A stretch of 39,108 bases of DNA from Caldilineales bacterium (GCA_024102915.1 JAGFJG010000122.1:1-39108), one strand, 5' to 3'; counted from the stretch's first letter, positions 25,512 through 34,079 are shown. A program made the numbers and translations. Notes: generated by a model from the sequence alone, not told the origin.

Positions 25512-27944
25512 TCAATTCCGCAAGGGCTTGTTTGTTTGCAGGAAGTGCCACATGCGGGCCTGGGTCAGGGGTTCGCCGAAGAGGGAGAGCACGGCTTCGC
25601 GCTCCAGGTCGAGCAGGTAGTCTTCGTCCACCCATTGCGGGGCGCTGAGGTCGCCGCCACAGACCACGTAAGCCACTTTGCGGGCGACCTTCACGTCGTG
25701 GTCGGAGATGTAGCCCGCCGCGCGTTGCAAATCGATGTAGACATAAAGCGTGGCGAGTGCGTCGCGACCGGCGGCGTAACAATTCTGGGATGGCAAATAA
25801 GGCCGGTAGCCGGTGGATGCCATCGCCAGCACCTCTGCTTTGGCCTCGGCCAGCAGGTGTTCCTTGTTCATGACGATGCGGTCGCACGGCGTGAGAAATC
25901 CCAGGTCGAATGCCTGCGCGGCGCTGGTGGCGATTTTGGCCGTGGCGATGGTCAACGATACGTGTTGCACATATTTATCGATGCCGGGGTGCTCGATCCG
26001 GGCTGCGGGCGAGATCACCCGGCGCACCAATTCCTTGGTGCCGCCGCCCGCAGGCAGAATGCCCAGCCCGACTTCGGGCAATCCCATGTAGGTCTCGGCT
26101 GCGGCCACGATCCGATCGGCGGCCATCGCCACCTCAGCCCCGCCGCCCAGGGTCATCCCAAATGGCGCTGAGACGACGGGCCTGCTGCATCGGGTGAGGA
26201 TGCGGCGCAGGCCTTGCAACTTTTTGCCCATGTCATCGATCTGGTCCCACTGTTGCTGCTGGGCGGCGACCAACATCACGAAAATATTGGCCCCGGCTGA
26301 AAAATGCTCGCCCTGATTGCCGATCACCAGGCCTTCGAAATCGCTTTCGACGCACTCAACCGCCTTCTCGAACAGCGGGAACATATCGGGATCGACGGCA
26401 TTCATCTCGCGACCGCCGGGCGTTTTGGCGTGGAATTCGAGCAGAGCCACGCCATCGCCGATATCGACCAGCGAGGCGCTGGAATTACCGGCGATCACAC
26501 GGTTCTTATCCTGTTTCCACAACTTCAGGTTAATGGATTTGGGATCGGACGCGATATCGACATAACCCTCGCCGACCATCCATCGCTGCGCCCTGCCATT
26601 TTGCTGGCGATAGAAACTGCCGCCCGCATTCATCATCTCCTTGACCCAGGTTGGCACGGCCAGCCCATCCGCTTCCATGCGTGCGGTGGTTTCGGCCACA
26701 CCCAGCATGTCCCACATCTCGAAGGGGCCAAGTTCCCATTGGAAACCCCACTTCATGGCATTGTCCACGGCCAGCGGATCATTGCTGACTTCGGGCATGA
26801 TGGCGGCGGCATAGTTCAGCGTGCGGGATAGCGTGAACCACAGGAACTCGCCCGCCCTGTCTTCGGCGGCGACGAGACCGGGTAAACGTTCGGCCATCGG
26901 CCTGTCTTTCAGCTTGCCCACGCTGTCGAAGCGCGGCTTGGGCTGCGATTCATGCTCCAGCGTCTGCAAGTTCAGCGACCAATATTCTTTTTGCCCGCCC
27001 TCGCCTCGCACTTCCTTGCTGAACCCCACCTTCGTCTTGTTGCCCAGCCAGTTGCGCTCGATCATCGTCGCCAGCACGTTGGAAAAGGCCGGGGCGCGCA
27101 GTATTTCGCGCTCAGAGTCATGGGGCAGCAGATCATAGAGATTGCCGGCCACATGCGCCAGCACATCGATGCCGACCAGATCGGCCAGCCGGAAGGTACC
27201 GGTCTTGGGGCGCCCAATCAGAGGGCCGGTCAGCAGATCGACTTCCGAAACCGTGTAGCCGTTGCTGATGGCCGACTCAATAGTTTGGGCCGAGGCGATG
27301 AAGGCCAGCCGGTTGCCGATGAAATTCGGCGTGTCGTTGGCGATGACCACGCCTTTGCCCAGGACTTCTTCGGCAAAATGGCTGATATCCGCAACCAGTT
27401 TGGGGTCGGTATCGGCGGTGGGGATGACCTCAAGCAGCTTGAGATAGCGTGGCGGGTTGAAAAAATGCGTGCCGAGGAAATGCGCCCGGAACTCCTCGCC
27501 ACGGCTTGCGGCGATGGCGGCGATGGGCAGGCCCGATGTATTGCTGCTGACAACGCTATCCGGTTTGCGGATAGCCTCGATCCGCGCCATCAGTGCCTGT
27601 TTCAAATCCAGCCGTTCGACGATCACCTCGATGATCCAGTCGGCTTCACCCACCCAGTGGAAATGGTCTTCCGTGTTGCCCAATCTGATCAATTTGGCCG
27701 CATCTTCATTGAAGAGATTCTCCGGTTTGGCCTTGCGCATGCGCTCGAATCCCTCGTTGACGATGCGATTGCGCACGACCGGATCCGAAAGCGTCAGCCC
27801 CTGGCTCTGCTCCTGTGGGGTCAGGGAAGAGGGCGGGATATCCAGCAGATAGGCAGGAATGCCTGCATTTGCCATGAGAGCGGCGATGGAGGCGCCCATA
27901 GTTCCTGCTCCAACAACGGCTACGCTTCGTATTGTTCGCGGCAT
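25512..27944 (-). CDS. fadN: Bifunctional 3-hydroxyacyl-CoA dehydrogenase/enoyl-CoA hydratase, FadN type
   Basis: An 810-aa bifunctional enzyme for hydration and NAD-dependent oxidation in beta-oxidation. The dehydrogenase is N-terminal: the Rossmann motif VVGAGTMGASIAALMA (about 10-25), then FLGTHFFNPPRYLKLLEVI and NDTPNFIGNRLAF. The enoyl-CoA hydratase domain is C-terminal (about 505-800; GNQGEHFSAGANIF, GGGAEVAMAADRI, EVGLGILPAGGGTKELVRRV). This is the reverse of E. coli FadB and matches Bacillus FadN. AAAGGAG lies 8 nt before the ATG. It is the first gene of the fad operon, behind a long upstream region with a possible promoter. Confidence 0.94.
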   Translation of the reverse strand: MPRTIRSVAVVGAGTMGASIAALMANAGIPAYLLDIPPSSLTPQEQSQGLTLSDPVVRNRIVNEGFERMRKAKPENLFNEDAAKLIRLGNTEDHFHWVGEADWIIEVIVERLDLKQALMARIEAIRKPDSVVSSNTSGLPIAAIAASRGEEFRAHFLGTHFFNPPRYLKLLEVIPTADTDPKLVADISHFAEEVLGKGVVIANDTPNFIGNRLAFIASAQTIESAISNGYTVSEVDLLTGPLIGRPKTGTFRLADLVGIDVLAHVAGNLYDLLPHDSEREILRAPAFSNVLATMIERNWLGNKTKVGFSKEVRGEGGQKEYWSLNLQTLEHESQPKPRFDSVGKLKDRPMAERLPGLVAAEDRAGEFLWFTLSRTLNYAAAIMPEVSNDPLAVDNAMKWGFQWELGPFEMWDMLGVAETTARMEADGLAVPTWVKEMMNAGGSFYRQQNGRAQRWMVGEGYVDIASDPKSINLKLWKQDKNRVIAGNSSASLVDIGDGVALLEFHAKTPGGREMNAVDPDMFPLFEKAVECVESDFEGLVIGNQGEHFSAGANIFVMLVAAQQQQWDQIDDMGKKLQGLRRILTRCSRPVVSAPFGMTLGGGAEVAMAADRIVAAAETYMGLPEVGLGILPAGGGTKELVRRVISPAARIEHPGIDKYVQHVSLTIATAKIATSAAQAFDLGFLTPCDRIVMNKEHLLAEAKAEVLAMASTGYRPYLPSQNCYAAGRDALATLYVYIDLQRAAGYISDHDVKVARKVAYVVCGGDLSAPQWVDEDYLLDLEREAVLSLFGEPLTQARMWHFLQTNKPLRN

Positions 27945-28055
27945 GCGAATGTCTCCTTTGACCAGATTCGGGTTATTTGGATCGCTGGTTTTACGTCAGG
28001 TGCATAGGCTGCCCTGAAAAAAGTGAGCCTCGCATGACGTCGCGTTCAGGTGATA

Positions 28056-28084
28056 CATGTACCATATTCGCACCGGCTTGGCAA
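28056..28084 (-). promoter_or_regulatory. Possible promoter of the fadN operon
   Basis: On the minus strand, TTGCCA (28079-28084), a 17-bp spacer and TACATG (28056-28061) could be a weak sigma70 promoter about 110 bp before fadN. Upstream lies a 7-bp inverted repeat, ATGACGC (28091-28097) with GCGTCAT (28123-28129), which might be a regulator site. I see nothing else in the 284-bp gap except the terminator at 28172-28201. Confidence 0.35.
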
Positions 28085-28171
28085 ATTAAAATGACGCGCT
28101 GCGTTAAAGCGATTGGCCTCGTGCGTCATACGGCGTCGATGGAAAAAACGGTTGCTGTTTTCTTCCCAAGA

Positions 28172-28201
28172 AAAATCCCCGTCCGAACGGACAGGGATTT
28201 T
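28172..28201 (-). terminator. Intrinsic terminator after the thioredoxin-like gene
   Basis: A two-part stem (28172-28179 with 28194-28201, and 28181-28185 with 28188-28192, one mismatch between) with a 2-nt apex. On the minus strand it is followed by TTTTT. It lies 28 bp after the stop of the leftward thioredoxin-like gene. Confidence 0.8.
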
Positions 28202-28228
28202 CGTACTGAAGTGGGGAATGCAACGAAA

Positions 28229-28696
28229 TCAGGCAGGCTGTGGGGCGAGGTGATGCGAACAGAGAGCGGCGTCGTGGCGGTCGATCAGGGCGGCCAACTG
28301 CCCGGCCAGCTTTTCTTTCGAGGCGAGCCCATGATTGATAGCCGTCACCCTTTGTTCGCAATCCAGGACGATGGTTGTGGGCGACGTCATCACGCCGAAG
28401 TGCTGCGCCAATTCATCATGTTCGTGCGCATCCAGCTTGCGGACATCCACCCGATCTTGCCAGCCAGCCCCCAGTTCTTGCAGGATCGGCGTCTGTTGAT
28501 ACCGACATTGCGTACAGGTGGGCGTCGTGAAATAGAGCACCACCGGTTTGGCCGGCAATCTTTGGTCACGCAAGGGTTGGGGCAATTCTCGCGCCTGGGC
28601 CAGGGCCAGGCGACGATGCAGCCACCAGCGCCAGACTTGCAGGGCCACGATGGCGACGATAATAAAGGCAGCAAGGATGAGGAATCGTTCGATCAT
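28229..28696 (-). CDS. Membrane-anchored thioredoxin-like protein
   Basis: A 155-aa protein with one N-terminal membrane helix (about 3-23) and a thioredoxin fold: VVLYFTTPTCTQCRYQQTPIL with a CTQC redox pair, then WQDRVDVRKLDAHE and the cis-Pro region TSPTTIVLD. It probably acts as a thiol-disulfide protein on the outer membrane face or at the membrane. It is downstream of a DUF4395 gene on the same strand; DUF4395 membrane proteins commonly sit beside thioredoxin-like genes. No clear ribosome binding site precedes the ATG. Confidence 0.88.
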   Translation of the reverse strand: MIERFLILAAFIIVAIVALQVWRWWLHRRLALAQARELPQPLRDQRLPAKPVVLYFTTPTCTQCRYQQTPILQELGAGWQDRVDVRKLDAHEHDELAQHFGVMTSPTTIVLDCEQRVTAINHGLASKEKLAGQLAALIDRHDAALCSHHLAPQPA

Positions 28697-28759
28697 GGGG
28701 AGTGAGTTCAGAGTTCCGGGTTACGAGATGGGTGAATTCAGCCAATCACGCTTTGCGCT

Positions 28760-29215
28760 TCACGACCACTGCGGCAATTGTACGCGCACGCCGCGGCGGG
28801 CAAGCTGGTAAAAGATGAAGCAGCCCAGGCAGAAGCCGAGGAAGAGATTGATGGCGGCTAGGGCGACGACGACGACGGTCAGTAGCCAGCCGAGGAGTGG
28901 CGCGCCCGCGATGAAAGCGACCGTCGCCAACAGAAGAAAGATGGCGCCCAGGCCTTGTGCAAACAGATGGGGCTGCGGCTCGTCATGCTGCGGGTCGGGT
29001 TTTAGAATCCCGGCCGGTTTCAGCGCCCTGGCATAGATGAGTTTGAACAGACTTGCAGGCGGGTAGAGCGTGCCGATCAACATGACCAGGGCGACGAATG
29101 TCACCAGCCAGGGTTGATCCAACATAAAGGCGAGAATGTTCAACGTGATGATCGACGCCTGATTGAATTTGAGCGCCGTGTGATCGACAAAAGGTTTTTG
29201 GGGCGGGTGGGACAT
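28760..29215 (-). CDS. DUF4395 integral membrane protein
   Basis: A 151-aa membrane protein of the DUF4395 type. It begins near FVDHTALKFNQASIITLNIL, and the family hallmark NLFLGFCLGCFIFYQLARR with its Cys pair (CLGC) is near the C-terminus. About four hydrophobic segments are present. The start at 29213-29215 is chosen because upstream in-frame residues fall in a palindromic spacer. The membrane CxxC and adjacent thioredoxin-like gene suggest a redox relay. This is downstream of the cysteine genes on the same strand, separated by a palindrome. Confidence 0.85.
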   Translation of the reverse strand: MSHPPQKPFVDHTALKFNQASIITLNILAFMLDQPWLVTFVALVMLIGTLYPPASLFKLIYARALKPAGILKPDPQHDEPQPHLFAQGLGAIFLLLATVAFIAGAPLLGWLLTVVVVALAAINLFLGFCLGCFIFYQLARRGVRVQLPQWS

Positions 29216-29291
29216 GGTCGGCGTGTCGGATAGTGTGAGCGTGGATGATGAGAAAGCGTAAAGTCGTGAAGTGTGAAACGAATCGTGATGA

Positions 29292-29336
29292 GTCATGGAG
29301 TAATGAGTAATGGCTGGCGACTGACTACTCCATTAC
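29292..29336. repeat. Palindromic spacer, ATGGAGTAATGAGT family
   Basis: Arms 29295-29308 and 29320-29333 pair at about 12 of 14 positions. They are built from ATGGAGTAATGAGT-like words and lie right after the cysM stop. The related element at 35307-35371 uses ATGAAGTGATG words. This may act as a terminator or an mRNA 3'-end stabiliser. Confidence 0.6.
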
Positions 29337-29338
29337 GA

Positions 29339-30292
29339 CTATTCGAACAAACCCAGGCTGACGTACTTCGCCCCGCCGTCGGGCAGGACGGTGACGACAA
29401 CGCCCTCGTCCAATTCTGAGGCCACCTTCAACGCGGCGTGAACGGCGGCCCCGGCGCTGAATCCAACAAACAGGCCTTCTTCGCGCACGAGACGCCGGGC
29501 CATATCCCAGGCGTGCTCGGCTTCGACCCGGACCTCGCCATCCTTCAGACGGGGGTCGAAGATTTTGGGGACGATGGCGGACTCCATGTGCTTCAGGCCT
29601 TCGATCATCTGCAATTCATCGGCGGGTTCCACGGTGATCACCCGGATGGCGGGATTCAGTTCTTTCAGGCGACGGCTGACGCCCATGAACGTACCGCTTG
29701 TGCCGACGCCGGTGATGAAATGCGTGATGCGGCCTTCGGTCTGTCGCCAGATTTCAGGGCCGGTGGTGAAATAGTGCGCCCGCCAGTTGTCGGGGTTGTC
29801 GTATTGGTTGGGATAGAAATAACGGTCGGGATCGGCGGCGACCCTGTCTCGAACCATGCGAATCGCCCCATCGGCCCCTTCGAGCGGGCTGCTGAAAACC
29901 AGTTCCGCCCCATACGACCGGGCAAGCTGCTTGCGTTCCTCGGTCACGTTTTCCGGCATGACGAGGATGACGCGATAGCCTTTGGCCGCGCCGACGAGGG
30001 CGTAGCCGATGCCGGTGTTGCCGCTGGTGGCGTCGATGATCGTCCGGTCATGTGTGAGATCGCCGCGCAGTTCGGCCTGCTCGATCATACGCAGGGCTGG
30101 GCGGTCCTTCACCGAGCCGCCGGGATTGAACCACTCGGCCTTGGCATAGACTTCGACGCCTGGGCGCAGTCCGGCGCTGACACGCTCCAACTTCAGCAAG
30201 GGCGTGTTGCCAATCTGCTGCAAGATGGGCGGGCGCTGCGGCTTGTGCCAGAGCAGAGGGTCAGGGGTGACGATGCGTGCGGTTGTGGCCAT
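29339..30292 (-). CDS. cysM: Cysteine synthase, CysM/O-phosphoserine-sulfhydrylase-like
   Basis: A 317-aa PLP enzyme. The PLP lysine is Lys62 in [19 protein letters not shown]. The phosphate/substrate loop is SGNTG (90-94), with GVGTSGTFMG further on. KDRPA in place of KDRIG, plus the RMIEQAE helix, resembles actinobacterial CysM, which uses O-phosphoserine and the thiocarboxylate of CysO rather than free sulfide. That substrate preference is inferred from this resemblance and from the CysO, sulfurtransferase and JAMM genes nearby. It differs clearly from the CysK-like protein at 34330-35274. It is the last gene of the cysO-activating enzyme-sulfurtransferase-cysM series. Confidence 0.88.
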   Translation of the reverse strand: MATTARIVTPDPLLWHKPQRPPILQQIGNTPLLKLERVSAGLRPGVEVYAKAEWFNPGGSVKDRPALRMIEQAELRGDLTHDRTIIDATSGNTGIGYALVGAAKGYRVILVMPENVTEERKQLARSYGAELVFSSPLEGADGAIRMVRDRVAADPDRYFYPNQYDNPDNWRAHYFTTGPEIWRQTEGRITHFITGVGTSGTFMGVSRRLKELNPAIRVITVEPADELQMIEGLKHMESAIVPKIFDPRLKDGEVRVEAEHAWDMARRLVREEGLFVGFSAGAAVHAALKVASELDEGVVVTVLPDGGAKYVSLGLFE

Positions 30293-30316
30293 GGTCGGGG
30301 ATCAGAATGGATGGTT

Positions 30317-30344
30317 GTAGGGGCGCAAGGCCTTGCACCCCTAC
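30317..30344. repeat. Near-perfect 28-bp palindrome (GTAGGGGCGCAAGG type)
   Basis: Arms GTAGGGGCGCAAGG and CCTTGCACCCCTAC pair with a single mismatch and no loop. It lies between the sulfurtransferase stop and the cysM start. Similar GTAGGGGCG palindromes are, from memory, common spacers in cyanobacteria and Chloroflexota. Confidence 0.65.
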
Positions 30345-30349
30345 GCGGG

Positions 30350-31195
30350 TCATTTTTCAATCGGTGCGCCGACGACGTTGCCCCATTCCGTCCATGAGCC
30401 GTCGTAGTTGCGGACGTTAGGGTAGCCGAGCAGATAGGTGAGGACGAACCAGGTGTGGCTGCTGCGTTCGCCGATGCGGCAATAGGCGATCACGTTCTGG
30501 TCGGGGCTGAGACCGGCCTCGCCCTCGTAAATCGCCTTCAAATCTTCCACCGATTTGAAAGTGCCATCCTCCTGCGCGGCTCGCGCCCAGGGCACATTGT
30601 GTGCGCCCTTGATGTGTCCCCCGCGCAGCGTACCTTCCTGAGGGTAATCAGCCATGTGCAGCAGTTCGCCGCTGTATTCCTTGGGCGAGCGCACATCGAT
30701 CAGCGGCAAGCCAGCAGCCTGATGGGCCAGCGTCTGTGCGAACAGGGCGCGAATCTTGTAGTCCTGGCGCTGCGGTGCATGGTACGAGGCTTTGGCAAAA
30801 CTCGACGCCTCTTTGGTGAGTTCCCGGCCTTCCTGCACCCACTTGGTGCGGCCGCCGTTCATCACCGCCGCCTTGGTGTGGCCGAAAAGCTGGAATACCC
30901 AAAAGGCGTAGGTCGCCCACCAGTTATTCTTGTCGCCGTAGAAGACGACGAAGGTGTCATTGCTAATGCCGTTTTTCTCGCACAGGGCTTTGAAGCCATC
31001 CGGGCCGATGTAGTCGCGGATGATGGGGTCATTCAGGTCGGCCACCCAATCGATTTTGACGGCGTTGCGGATGTGGCCGGTGTTATAGAGCAGAACGTCC
31101 TCGTTGCTTTCGACCAGGCGGACGTTGGGGTCATCGAGATGCTCGGCCACCCAATCGGTGGAGACGAGCGCTTCGGGTCGGGCGTATGCTGACAT
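30350..31195 (-). CDS. sseA: Thiosulfate sulfurtransferase with tandem rhodanese domains
   Basis: A 281-aa two-domain rhodanese. The N-terminal domain (about 8-125) lacks the loop Cys and is structural. The C-terminal domain carries the active-site loop CRIGERSS with Cys239, followed by [27 protein letters not shown], here split as [11 protein letters not shown] and [11 protein letters not shown]. This is the CysA/SseA type that passes sulfane sulfur from thiosulfate. The ATG at 31193-31195 has AAGGA 10 nt upstream; a longer in-frame start would translate a palindromic spacer. Between the rhodanese-ThiF gene and cysM, it probably supplies sulfur for CysO thiocarboxylation. Confidence 0.9.
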   Translation of the reverse strand: MSAYARPEALVSTDWVAEHLDDPNVRLVESNEDVLLYNTGHIRNAVKIDWVADLNDPIIRDYIGPDGFKALCEKNGISNDTFVVFYGDKNNWWATYAFWVFQLFGHTKAAVMNGGRTKWVQEGRELTKEASSFAKASYHAPQRQDYKIRALFAQTLAHQAAGLPLIDVRSPKEYSGELLHMADYPQEGTLRGGHIKGAHNVPWARAAQEDGTFKSVEDLKAIYEGEAGLSPDQNVIAYCRIGERSSHTWFVLTYLLGYPNVRNYDGSWTEWGNVVGAPIEK

Positions 31196-31232
31196 GGTTT
31201 GTGTGTCCTTGTGTGTGTGGGGTAGAGGGTAC

Positions 31233-31300
31233 TGGATATCAGATATTGGGTATTGAAGCTGCTTTCCCTCGAACTTCACGCACCCAATACCTAATATCCA
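31233..31300. repeat. Palindromic spacer, ATATTGGGTATTG family
   Basis: Arms 31233-31251 and 31282-31300 pair at about 17 of 19 positions and consist of GGATAT/TATTGGGT words. It lies between the rhodanese-ThiF gene stop and the sulfurtransferase start. A relative with the same TGGGTATTG word lies at 35583-35616. Confidence 0.65.
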
Positions 31301-31314
31301 ATATCGAATAACGA

Positions 31315-32538
31315 TCAGGCCGGGATAGCCACGGCGGTGGGGGTGGGCATAGAGGGCAGGCCGCAGAATTGTTCGTAGTCGATTAATTCGGTGACGGTGG
31401 GGTGTTCACCGCAGAGGGGGCAGGCGGGGTCGCGACGGATGTTCAGGGTGCGGAAGCCCTGTTCGAGCGCGTCGTACATGAGCAGGCGGCCAATCAGCGG
31501 TTCGCCCAAGCCGATGATGAGCTTGATGGCTTCGGCGGCCTGGACGGAACCAACGATGCCGGGCAATACACCGAAAACGCCAGCCTCAGCGCAACTGGGC
31601 ACTTCGCCGGGCGGGGGTGGATCGGGATAAAGGCAGCGATAGCAGGGACCGCCTTCGATGCCCTGTGCCAGGTTCTTCGGCTGGTAAACGGTAACCTGGC
31701 CTTCGAGCATGAAAATGGAGGCGTCGACCAGCGGGATGCCGAGCAGATGGCAGGCGTCGTTCACCAGATAACGGGTGGGGAAGTTGTCGGAACCGTTGAG
31801 GACGACATCATAGCCGCGCAGGATGTCGAAAGCATTGTCGCTGCGGATCGGCTGGCGATAGCCGATGACCTCGATGTCCGGGTTCAGGTCTTTCAGCCGG
31901 GCGATGGCGGACTCCACTTTGGGCACGCCGATCGTGCTCTCGCCGTGCAGGATTTGCCGTTGCAGGTTGGAGCGATCGACGTTGTCGTAATCGACGATGC
32001 CAATCGTGCCCACGCCGGCGGCGGCGAGATAGAGCGCGGCGGGCGAACCCAATCCCCCGGCCCCAATCAGCAACACTTTGCTGTCCAGCAGCCTGATCTG
32101 CCCGGCCTCGCCCACGTCGGGCAGGATGATGTGGCGGTCATAGCGCTCGCGCTGGGCGTCGCTGAGGAATCGGGGCACATCGATGCGAAGCCCGGCATTC
32201 TTCCAGCCGTTGAATCCCCCGATCATGGAGTAAACGTGCTCGTAGCCCATCTCTTGCAGATTGCGGGCGGCCAGCAGGCTGCGAACGCCGCCAGCGCAAT
32301 ACAGCACCACTTCCGATTCCCTTTCGGGTTCGATCTGCTCGATCTGCAATTCCAGGAAACTGCGGCTGAGATGCCAGGCTTCGGGCACATGGCCCTGCAC
32401 CCATTCGTCTCGTTCCCGGATATCGACGACGAGCACATCCTTGCCATTATTCATCCACTCATTGACCTGCACCGGCGTGATCTCCGGCACAGACTGGCGC
32501 ACCTGAGCCAGAAGTTGGTCTCTCGTTAATCTTGTCAT
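31315..32538 (-). CDS. Rhodanese-ThiF fusion: adenylyltransferase/sulfurtransferase (MoeZ-like, reversed domain order)
   Basis: A 407-aa enzyme that would adenylate the Gly-Gly end of CysO and convert it to a thiocarboxylate. The rhodanese domain is N-terminal (about 15-120), with active Cys81 in LYCAGGVRS. The E1-like ThiF/MoeB domain (about 125-390) has the ATP loop [19 protein letters not shown] (157-175), the RSNLQRQ motif (189-195), a conserved Cys316 (PSCAEAG) and two zinc pairs (Cys299/Cys302 and Cys373/Cys376). In mycobacterial MoeZ and human MOCS3 the rhodanese is C-terminal, so the order here is reversed. It lies 75 bp downstream of the cysO-like gene on the same strand. Confidence 0.92.
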   Translation of the reverse strand: MTRLTRDQLLAQVRQSVPEITPVQVNEWMNNGKDVLVVDIRERDEWVQGHVPEAWHLSRSFLELQIEQIEPERESEVVLYCAGGVRSLLAARNLQEMGYEHVYSMIGGFNGWKNAGLRIDVPRFLSDAQRERYDRHIILPDVGEAGQIRLLDSKVLLIGAGGLGSPAALYLAAAGVGTIGIVDYDNVDRSNLQRQILHGESTIGVPKVESAIARLKDLNPDIEVIGYRQPIRSDNAFDILRGYDVVLNGSDNFPTRYLVNDACHLLGIPLVDASIFMLEGQVTVYQPKNLAQGIEGGPCYRCLYPDPPPPGEVPSCAEAGVFGVLPGIVGSVQAAEAIKLIIGLGEPLIGRLLMYDALEQGFRTLNIRRDPACPLCGEHPTVTELIDYEQFCGLPSMPTPTAVAIPA

Positions 32539-32613
32539 GTTTGCGTGTTCCGTGTCTTGTATTGCGTCATCGGCCTGATCCGACCTCTGACCTCTGATCT
32601 CAGGCCTCGGTCC

Positions 32614-32886
32614 TCATCCGCCCGCCATGGCCGGGACGATGGAAATACGGTCGCTCTCGGCCACCGGGGTATTCAGGCCTTGCAGCGTGCGGATTTCATC
32701 ATCATTGACAAAGACGTTGATGAAGCGCTTGACCTCGCCGTTATCATCGAAGATGCGTCCGCCAATGCCGGGATAGGCTTCATCCAGGGCGGTGAGAGCG
32801 GAGCCGACATTGTCGGCAGCGATGTCCACTTTGGATTGATTGGCGGTGAGGCGGCGCAGGGGGGTGGGGATGTAAACGGTGCTCAT
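32614..32886 (-). CDS. cysO: CysO-like ubiquitin-fold sulfur carrier protein
   Basis: A 90-aa MoaD/ThiS-family protein ending in VPAMAGG; the terminal Gly-Gly is the thiocarboxylation site. The start MSTVYIPTPLRRLTANQSKV and the VKRFINVFVNDDEIRTLQGL segment are close in style to mycobacterial CysO. The ATG at 32884-32886 is preferred over an in-frame upstream start because the protein then begins at the first beta strand; AAAGGAG lies about 14 nt upstream. It is the first gene after a long leader with an attenuator. The neighbouring activating enzyme, sulfurtransferase, CysM and JAMM protease point to cysteine synthesis rather than molybdopterin. Confidence 0.9.
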   Translation of the reverse strand: MSTVYIPTPLRRLTANQSKVDIAADNVGSALTALDEAYPGIGGRIFDDNGEVKRFINVFVNDDEIRTLQGLNTPVAESDRISIVPAMAGG

Positions 32887-32959
32887 GTGAGAGAAATCGG
32901 TCTCCTTTTGGTTTTGGCGGTCGGGTTGTGTGATGAATGGATGGGGTGAATTGGACAAC

Positions 32960-32986
32960 AAAAAAGCTCATCGGGTTGCGATGAGC
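32960..32986 (-). terminator. Attenuator terminator upstream of cysO
   Basis: A perfect 8-bp stem GCTCATCG/CGATGAGC (32979-32986 with 32966-32973, 5-nt loop) is followed on the minus strand by TTTTTT. It lies 74 bp before the cysO ATG, so it would stop transcription before the gene, as in attenuation control. Confidence 0.85.
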
Positions 32987-33186
32987 CTGCTTGCTTGCGG
33001 TTGGGCAAGGGAGCGAATCAAACTTCAGCTTCTTACGCCAACCGGGGATTATGCAATTACGAAAAGACTGCGCGACTCACCGCTCCGAGACTGGTTTGCG
33101 GGGCAGCCGCCAACGCTGGCTGGCTACGCCCGCTCCATACAGGAGCAGGTATGCGTGAAGGCAAGGTGTGCGCAGAACTTCATACG
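32987..33186 (-). ncRNA. Structured 5' leader of the cysO operon (class unknown)
   Basis: About 200 nt lie between a strong promoter and an intrinsic terminator ahead of cysO. Stems that pair fully only as minus-strand RNA (a C/A mismatch on the plus strand becomes a G-U pair) include 33142-33149 with 33129-33136. A GGC...GCTGCC hairpin follows. No S-box, T-box, TPP, B12, FMN or lysine consensus was recognised. The leader shares a GGCTCATCGCAA word at its terminator with the cysK leader. Role inferred: cysteine- or sulfur-responsive attenuation. Confidence 0.55.
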
Positions 33187-33192
33187 AGTCAA

Positions 33193-33221
33193 AGTGTAAG
33201 GGCTTGTTCAGAACTTGTCAA
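33193..33221 (-). promoter_or_regulatory. Sigma70-type promoter of the cysO operon
   Basis: Consensus -35 TTGACA (33216-33221), 17-bp spacer and -10 TACACT (33193-33198) on the minus strand. Transcription would start near 33186, about 300 nt before the cysO ATG, which creates the structured leader. Confidence 0.8.
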
Positions 33222-33254
33222 GGAATTATTCCTACGATTCTGAAGAAGTTTATC

Positions 33255-33309
33255 CGCAGATTGCACAGATTAACGCAGATTCTTCCTTTTCCAATCTGCG
33301 CCATCTGCG
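33255..33309. repeat. CGCAGATT word repeat and hairpin after cysE
   Basis: Three direct words (CGCAGATT, CACAGATT, CGCAGATT at 33255, 33264 and 33274) face two inverted copies (33293-33300, 33303-33309), giving an 8-bp perfect hairpin and alternatives. It lies 30-85 bp after the cysE stop on the minus strand and may end or stabilise that transcript. Confidence 0.55.
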
Positions 33310-33338
33310 AAAGCTGTGGTTGGCCTTCTGGTTATCGT

Positions 33339-34043
33339 CTAAATCCCCCACGGCCCCAGGTAACCCTGAACCATGAGCTCGGCTTCGGCCTCGTCGCGCC
33401 CGTGCAACGAATCCACCGCCAACTCCAGGGCGTCGATGCGGTCGACCAGCACTCGAATCTGCTCCATCGTGGCGTCGGGTAGGAGGTTGTGCTGCAAATC
33501 CTCGTGCTCTGAGTCGCGGGCGACGGCCCCATTTTGCAGGCGCATGCGGCCAGGCACGCCCACCACCACCGAATGCTCCGGTACATCCTTGACCACAACC
33601 GAGTTGGCGCCGATGCGTGAATAGCTGCCCACCGTAATCGGCCCCAGGATTTTCGCCCCCGCGCCCACGACCACATGATCGCCGATGGTGGGATGCCGTT
33701 TCTCTTTGCGCCAGCTCACGCCGCCCAGGGTGACGCCATGATATAGCGTCACATCGTGGCCGATCTCGGCGGTCTCGCCGATGACGATGCCCATGCCGTG
33801 GTCGATGAATAAGCCGGGGCCGATCTGAGCGCCGGGGTGGATTTCGATGCCGGTCAACCAGCGCCCCAGGTGCGAGGTCAGTCTGCCCAGAAACCAGAGC
33901 CGCCGTTCCCAGCACCAATGCGCCAGCCTGTAGAACCACAGCGCGTGCAGGCCGGGATAGCAAAAGAGCACTTCCGGCACCGAGCGAGCGGCCGGGTCGC
34001 GGGCGAAGACGGAGCGGATGTCATGGCGCAGTGTGTTCAACAT
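33339..34043 (-). CDS. cysE: Serine O-acetyltransferase
   Basis: A 234-aa enzyme making O-acetylserine from serine and acetyl-CoA. The N-terminal helical region (about 1-60) precedes a left-handed beta-helix of hexapeptide repeats (about 65-165: [41 protein letters not shown] and [20 protein letters not shown]). The family motif [20 protein letters not shown] is well conserved. A C-terminal extension (about 175-234) with a helical, acidic stretch is longer than in many short bacterial CysE. It lies downstream of cysK on the same strand, separated by 286 bp filled with two palindromic elements. Confidence 0.95.
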   Translation of the reverse strand: MLNTLRHDIRSVFARDPAARSVPEVLFCYPGLHALWFYRLAHWCWERRLWFLGRLTSHLGRWLTGIEIHPGAQIGPGLFIDHGMGIVIGETAEIGHDVTLYHGVTLGGVSWRKEKRHPTIGDHVVVGAGAKILGPITVGSYSRIGANSVVVKDVPEHSVVVGVPGRMRLQNGAVARDSEHEDLQHNLLPDATMEQIRVLVDRIDALELAVDSLHGRDEAEAELMVQGYLGPWGI

Positions 34044-34079
34044 GATGTATCTCGCAATAGGCTCAGTTGAAGTTTTTGG

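Noticed and set aside
32614..32886. MoaD for molybdopterin synthesis
   Set aside because: No moaE, moaA or moaC lies nearby, and the start and neighbours match CysO instead; the call remains context-based.
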